Source of the DNA: Nodularia sp. NIES-3585
GTDB lineage: Bacteria > Cyanobacteriota > Cyanobacteriia > Cyanobacteriales > Nostocaceae
NCBI RefSeq assembly: GCF_002218065.1
Contig: NZ_BDUB01000001.1
Coordinates: 2,321,031 to 2,385,030 of the forward strand
Reading direction: 5' to 3'
DNA length: 64,000 bases
Shown here: in pieces, positions 61,983 through 64,000 of the stretch
Numbering within the stretch: the stretch's first letter is position 1
Layout: the number at the start of each line of letters is the position of its first letter
Made by a program: the position numbers and the translations under genes
The notes under the pieces: model-generated
What the model was told of the DNA's origin: nothing
Seen by the model: only the letters and a program-made list of their open reading frames with translations
Database searches by the model: none

Positions 61983-63170
61983 ATGCAAGTTTCCCAGGAT
62001 CAGCCTATTTATTCTGAGGCTCCACTCCAGCTGTTGCTCTTTGTCGATGGAAGACCAAAGTCTCGACAACAAGTCCAGCGTATCCGTGCTTACTTAAAAG
62101 AATTGCAGGCTGAGTATAACTTTGAACTTCAAATTATCGATGTCGGGCAACAACCCTATTTAGCAGAACATTTTAAATTAGTCGCCACGCCGGCTTTAAT
62201 CAAAATCCACCCGGAACCGCGACAGATTATAGCTGGGAGTAATATCATCGCCCAATTGAAAAATTGGTGGCCTCGCTGGCTAGCGGCTGTGGATGCTTAT
62301 TTAAAATTGCAAGAAGATTTACAAGAACGGATTGATGACAATAGTCGCATTTCATCATCCAAATCAACAATTCATTCTGTGGCTGTTTCTGCGGAACTGA
62401 TCAAACTTTCAGATGAGGTTTTTCGCTTAAAACAGGAAAAAGACAAACTTCAGGAGCAATTACAATTTAAAGATAGGGTAATTGCTATGCTAGCGCACGA
62501 TCTCCGCAATCCCCTTACAGCCGCCGCGATCGCCATCGAAACTCTACAATCTAATTACAATATAGAAATGGGTGCATTTGTGCGGCTCAAACCAGCTATG
62601 GCAGCACATTTATTAAAACAAGCCCGCAGTCAAACTAAGACCATTGACAGGATGATCGCTGATCTTTTGCAGGTAGGTCAGGGCAGCGATACAGAGCTAC
62701 CAATAATACCACAAAAAATGGAAATTGGCAAGCTGTGCTTGGATGTGTTGTCAGAATTGAGCGATCGCTACATTGCCAAATCCCAACAAATAGACACTGA
62801 TATTCCTCAAGATTTACCCAAGGTCTATGCCGATCCAGAGCGTGTGCGGCAAGTACTCATAAATTTGTTGGATAATGCTATCAAATACACACCAGAAGGT
62901 GGTGTAATTACTGTCGCTGGATTACACCGGACTACCCAAAAAGTGCAATTTAGCATTGGTGACACTGGACCGGGAATTCCCATAGAAAACCGCGATCGCA
63001 TCTTTGAAAACCACTATCGGCTACAACGAGATCAAGCCATAGATGGTTACGGCATAGGCCTTTGTTTATGCCAACGCATCATTCAATCACATTACGGGCA
63101 AATTTGGGTAGATTCTGCCCCTAATGGCGGTGCATGGTTCCACTTTACATTGCCAGTCTATCCATCTTAG
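61983..63170 (+). CDS. sasA: Circadian clock output histidine kinase SasA
   Basis: 395 residues. The N-terminal KaiB-like domain (about 12-105, [28 protein letters not shown]) binds KaiC; the kinase part has His172 in [13 protein letters not shown] box [16 protein letters not shown], and G boxes IGDTGPGIP and [12 protein letters not shown]. SasA autophosphorylation passes phosphate to RpaA. ATG 61983 is chosen; a TTG 27 bases upstream is in frame. The kai genes are not in the window. Confidence 0.97.
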   Translation: MQVSQDQPIYSEAPLQLLLFVDGRPKSRQQVQRIRAYLKELQAEYNFELQIIDVGQQPYLAEHFKLVATPALIKIHPEPRQIIAGSNIIAQLKNWWPRWLAAVDAYLKLQEDLQERIDDNSRISSSKSTIHSVAVSAELIKLSDEVFRLKQEKDKLQEQLQFKDRVIAMLAHDLRNPLTAAAIAIETLQSNYNIEMGAFVRLKPAMAAHLLKQARSQTKTIDRMIADLLQVGQGSDTELPIIPQKMEIGKLCLDVLSELSDRYIAKSQQIDTDIPQDLPKVYADPERVRQVLINLLDNAIKYTPEGGVITVAGLHRTTQKVQFSIGDTGPGIPIENRDRIFENHYRLQRDQAIDGYGIGLCLCQRIIQSHYGQIWVDSAPNGGAWFHFTLPVYPS

Positions 63171-63220
63171 TTAGAGAAGCGATTCATCGTGTCTCTACAA
63201 GAAAGTAGGAACAAAATTGA

Positions 63221-64000
63221 TCATTCGTGGAGCAATAAATTTTGCACAATCCGATTGCGCCCCTGTTTTTTTGCTTGATAAAGTGCCTGATCCGCAGCCA
63301 TAATTAAATCAGAAGGAGAGGATTCCCACGTAGGAGTCATAGTCGCCACTCCAATACTCATCGTGACATACTGACTAATCATAGAAGCACTATGAGAAAT
63401 TTGTAAATTACTGATACCAGTTCGCATTCTCGTGGCCACGTAAAATGCACCAGATACATCTGTGTCAGGCATAATCACAGCAAATTCTTCACCACCATAA
63501 CGCGCTACTAAATCCTGATTTTTTCGGGCGTTATCGTTTAAAACACTACCCACCTTACAGATGCAAATATCTCCGGCTGGATGACCGTATTCATCGTTAT
63601 AAAATTTAAAAAAATCAACATCGCACAAAATCAGCGATAAAGGGCATTTTGCCTGTGCTGAATTAATCCACTGAGTATTGAGATAATAGTCAAAACGGCG
63701 ACGATTAGCCAGCCCCGTTAGCCCGTCTACGTTAGCAAGATGCTGCAAAGCTAGATTTGCAGCTTCTAACTGTTTATATACTTGCGCTTGTTGTAGTAGT
63801 TTTCGTAATCGTTGACGCAATACTGCCCAATGAATTGGCTTAGTCAGGTAATCAGTGGCTCCGGCATCAAAAGCACGGTTTACAGAGTCCTGATCATCCA
63901 AACTTGTAATCATCAATATCGGGGTGCGTTCCCATAAATTTGAGATCACGTTATTACCCAAAGGAGATTCAGTATCAAGATTGTCCAATGCTGTCATCAA
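63221..64000 (-). CDS. Receiver-GGDEF diguanylate cyclase response regulator (partial)
   Basis: About 259 residues, N-terminus outside the window. The first part is the C-terminal piece of a receiver domain (ILMITSLDDQDSVNRAFDAGATDYLTKPI, with the conserved Lys), then a helical linker and a GGDEF domain: DGLTGLANRRRFD, DVDFFKFYNDEYGHPAGD and the active GGEEF in RYGGEEFAV. It should make cyclic di-GMP. The linked input kinase is unknown. Adjacent to sasA, convergent at 63170/63221. Confidence 0.93.
   Translation of the reverse strand: MMTALDNLDTESPLGNNVISNLWERTPILMITSLDDQDSVNRAFDAGATDYLTKPIHWAVLRQRLRKLLQQAQVYKQLEAANLALQHLANVDGLTGLANRRRFDYYLNTQWINSAQAKCPLSLILCDVDFFKFYNDEYGHPAGDICICKVGSVLNDNARKNQDLVARYGGEEFAVIMPDTDVSGAFYVATRMRTGISNLQISHSASMISQYVTMSIGVATMTPTWESSPSDLIMAADQALYQAKKQGRNRIVQNLLLHE

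Noticed and set aside
1-64000. CRISPR arrays
   Set aside because: Repeats seen are either contiguous STRR units, palindromic elements or a single 81-bp duplication; none shows regular repeats with unique spacers, and no cas genes were found.

Overview
The window reads as a piece of a filamentous, heterocyst-forming type cyanobacterial chromosome (order Nostocales, close to Nostoc, Anabaena or Nodularia). The reasons are a cyanophycin gene pair (cphB-cphA), the clock-output kinase SasA, RpaB, an NblB-type protein, a cytochrome b6f cofactor-assembly (CCB) protein, PEP-CTERM and SLH surface proteins, frequent GCGATCGC (HIP1) octamers, and many short tandem repeats between genes of the kinds AATGACT/CCAATGA and CCCCACTC. 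The order dps-carB-sigD-(DUF760)-mutT-CBS-nblB matches, from memory, the region around alr3808-alr3814 of Nostoc PCC 7120.

Layout. Positions 1-5048 are minus strand: partial larB, an oligopeptide-type ABC binding lipoprotein, a PIN-like protein, a PD-(D/E)XK-like protein, ispF and trmD. From 5660 to 9612 lie cphB and cphA (with a perfect GTA-N8-TAC NtcA-type site between them) and a 57-residue TatA-type gene. From 9654 to 19602 come a Ser/Thr kinase, cbiT, cdsA, an ISKra4-type insertion sequence (12791-14765), a DUF2993 protein, an rRNA pseudouridine synthase overlapping a RodZ-like protein, malQ and a Nudix hydrolase. At 19709-22247 two tandem genes each fuse a pentapeptide-repeat domain to a complete RidA enamine deaminase. 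Then follow a 2Fe-2S ferredoxin-like protein, dps, carB, sigD, DUF760, mutT, a TnpB-only IS200/IS605-type element, a CBS protein and nblB.

From 35556 the window holds a PEP-CTERM gene and a DUF456 gene, a segment that is repeated in decayed form at about 55268-57125. Between the copies are a Uma2-type nuclease fold, CCB, rpaB, radA, a peptidoglycan-binding protein with 55 Thr-Pro repeats, a 478-residue membrane protein, the rimP-nusA-ylxR-infB translation/transcription cluster with its usual downstream membrane protein, DUF1400, a beta-helix/SLH protein, DUF3493 and tRNA-Thr(CGT). The right end has a class II aldolase-like gene overlapping tail to tail with a GDSL/PEP-CTERM esterase, an SLH lipoprotein, a degraded gene region with an exact 81-bp tandem duplication, sasA and a partial GGDEF response regulator.

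Most of the window is ordinary core genome. The things most worth a second look are the pentapeptide-RidA fusion pair, the duplicated PEP-CTERM/DUF456 segment, short repeats that supply start and stop codons to neighbouring genes, the hexanucleotide-driven Thr-Pro tail, the two insertion sequences with readable ends, and the small nuclease-fold pair at 2565-3683. No CRISPR array, prophage or obvious multi-gene defence island was seen.
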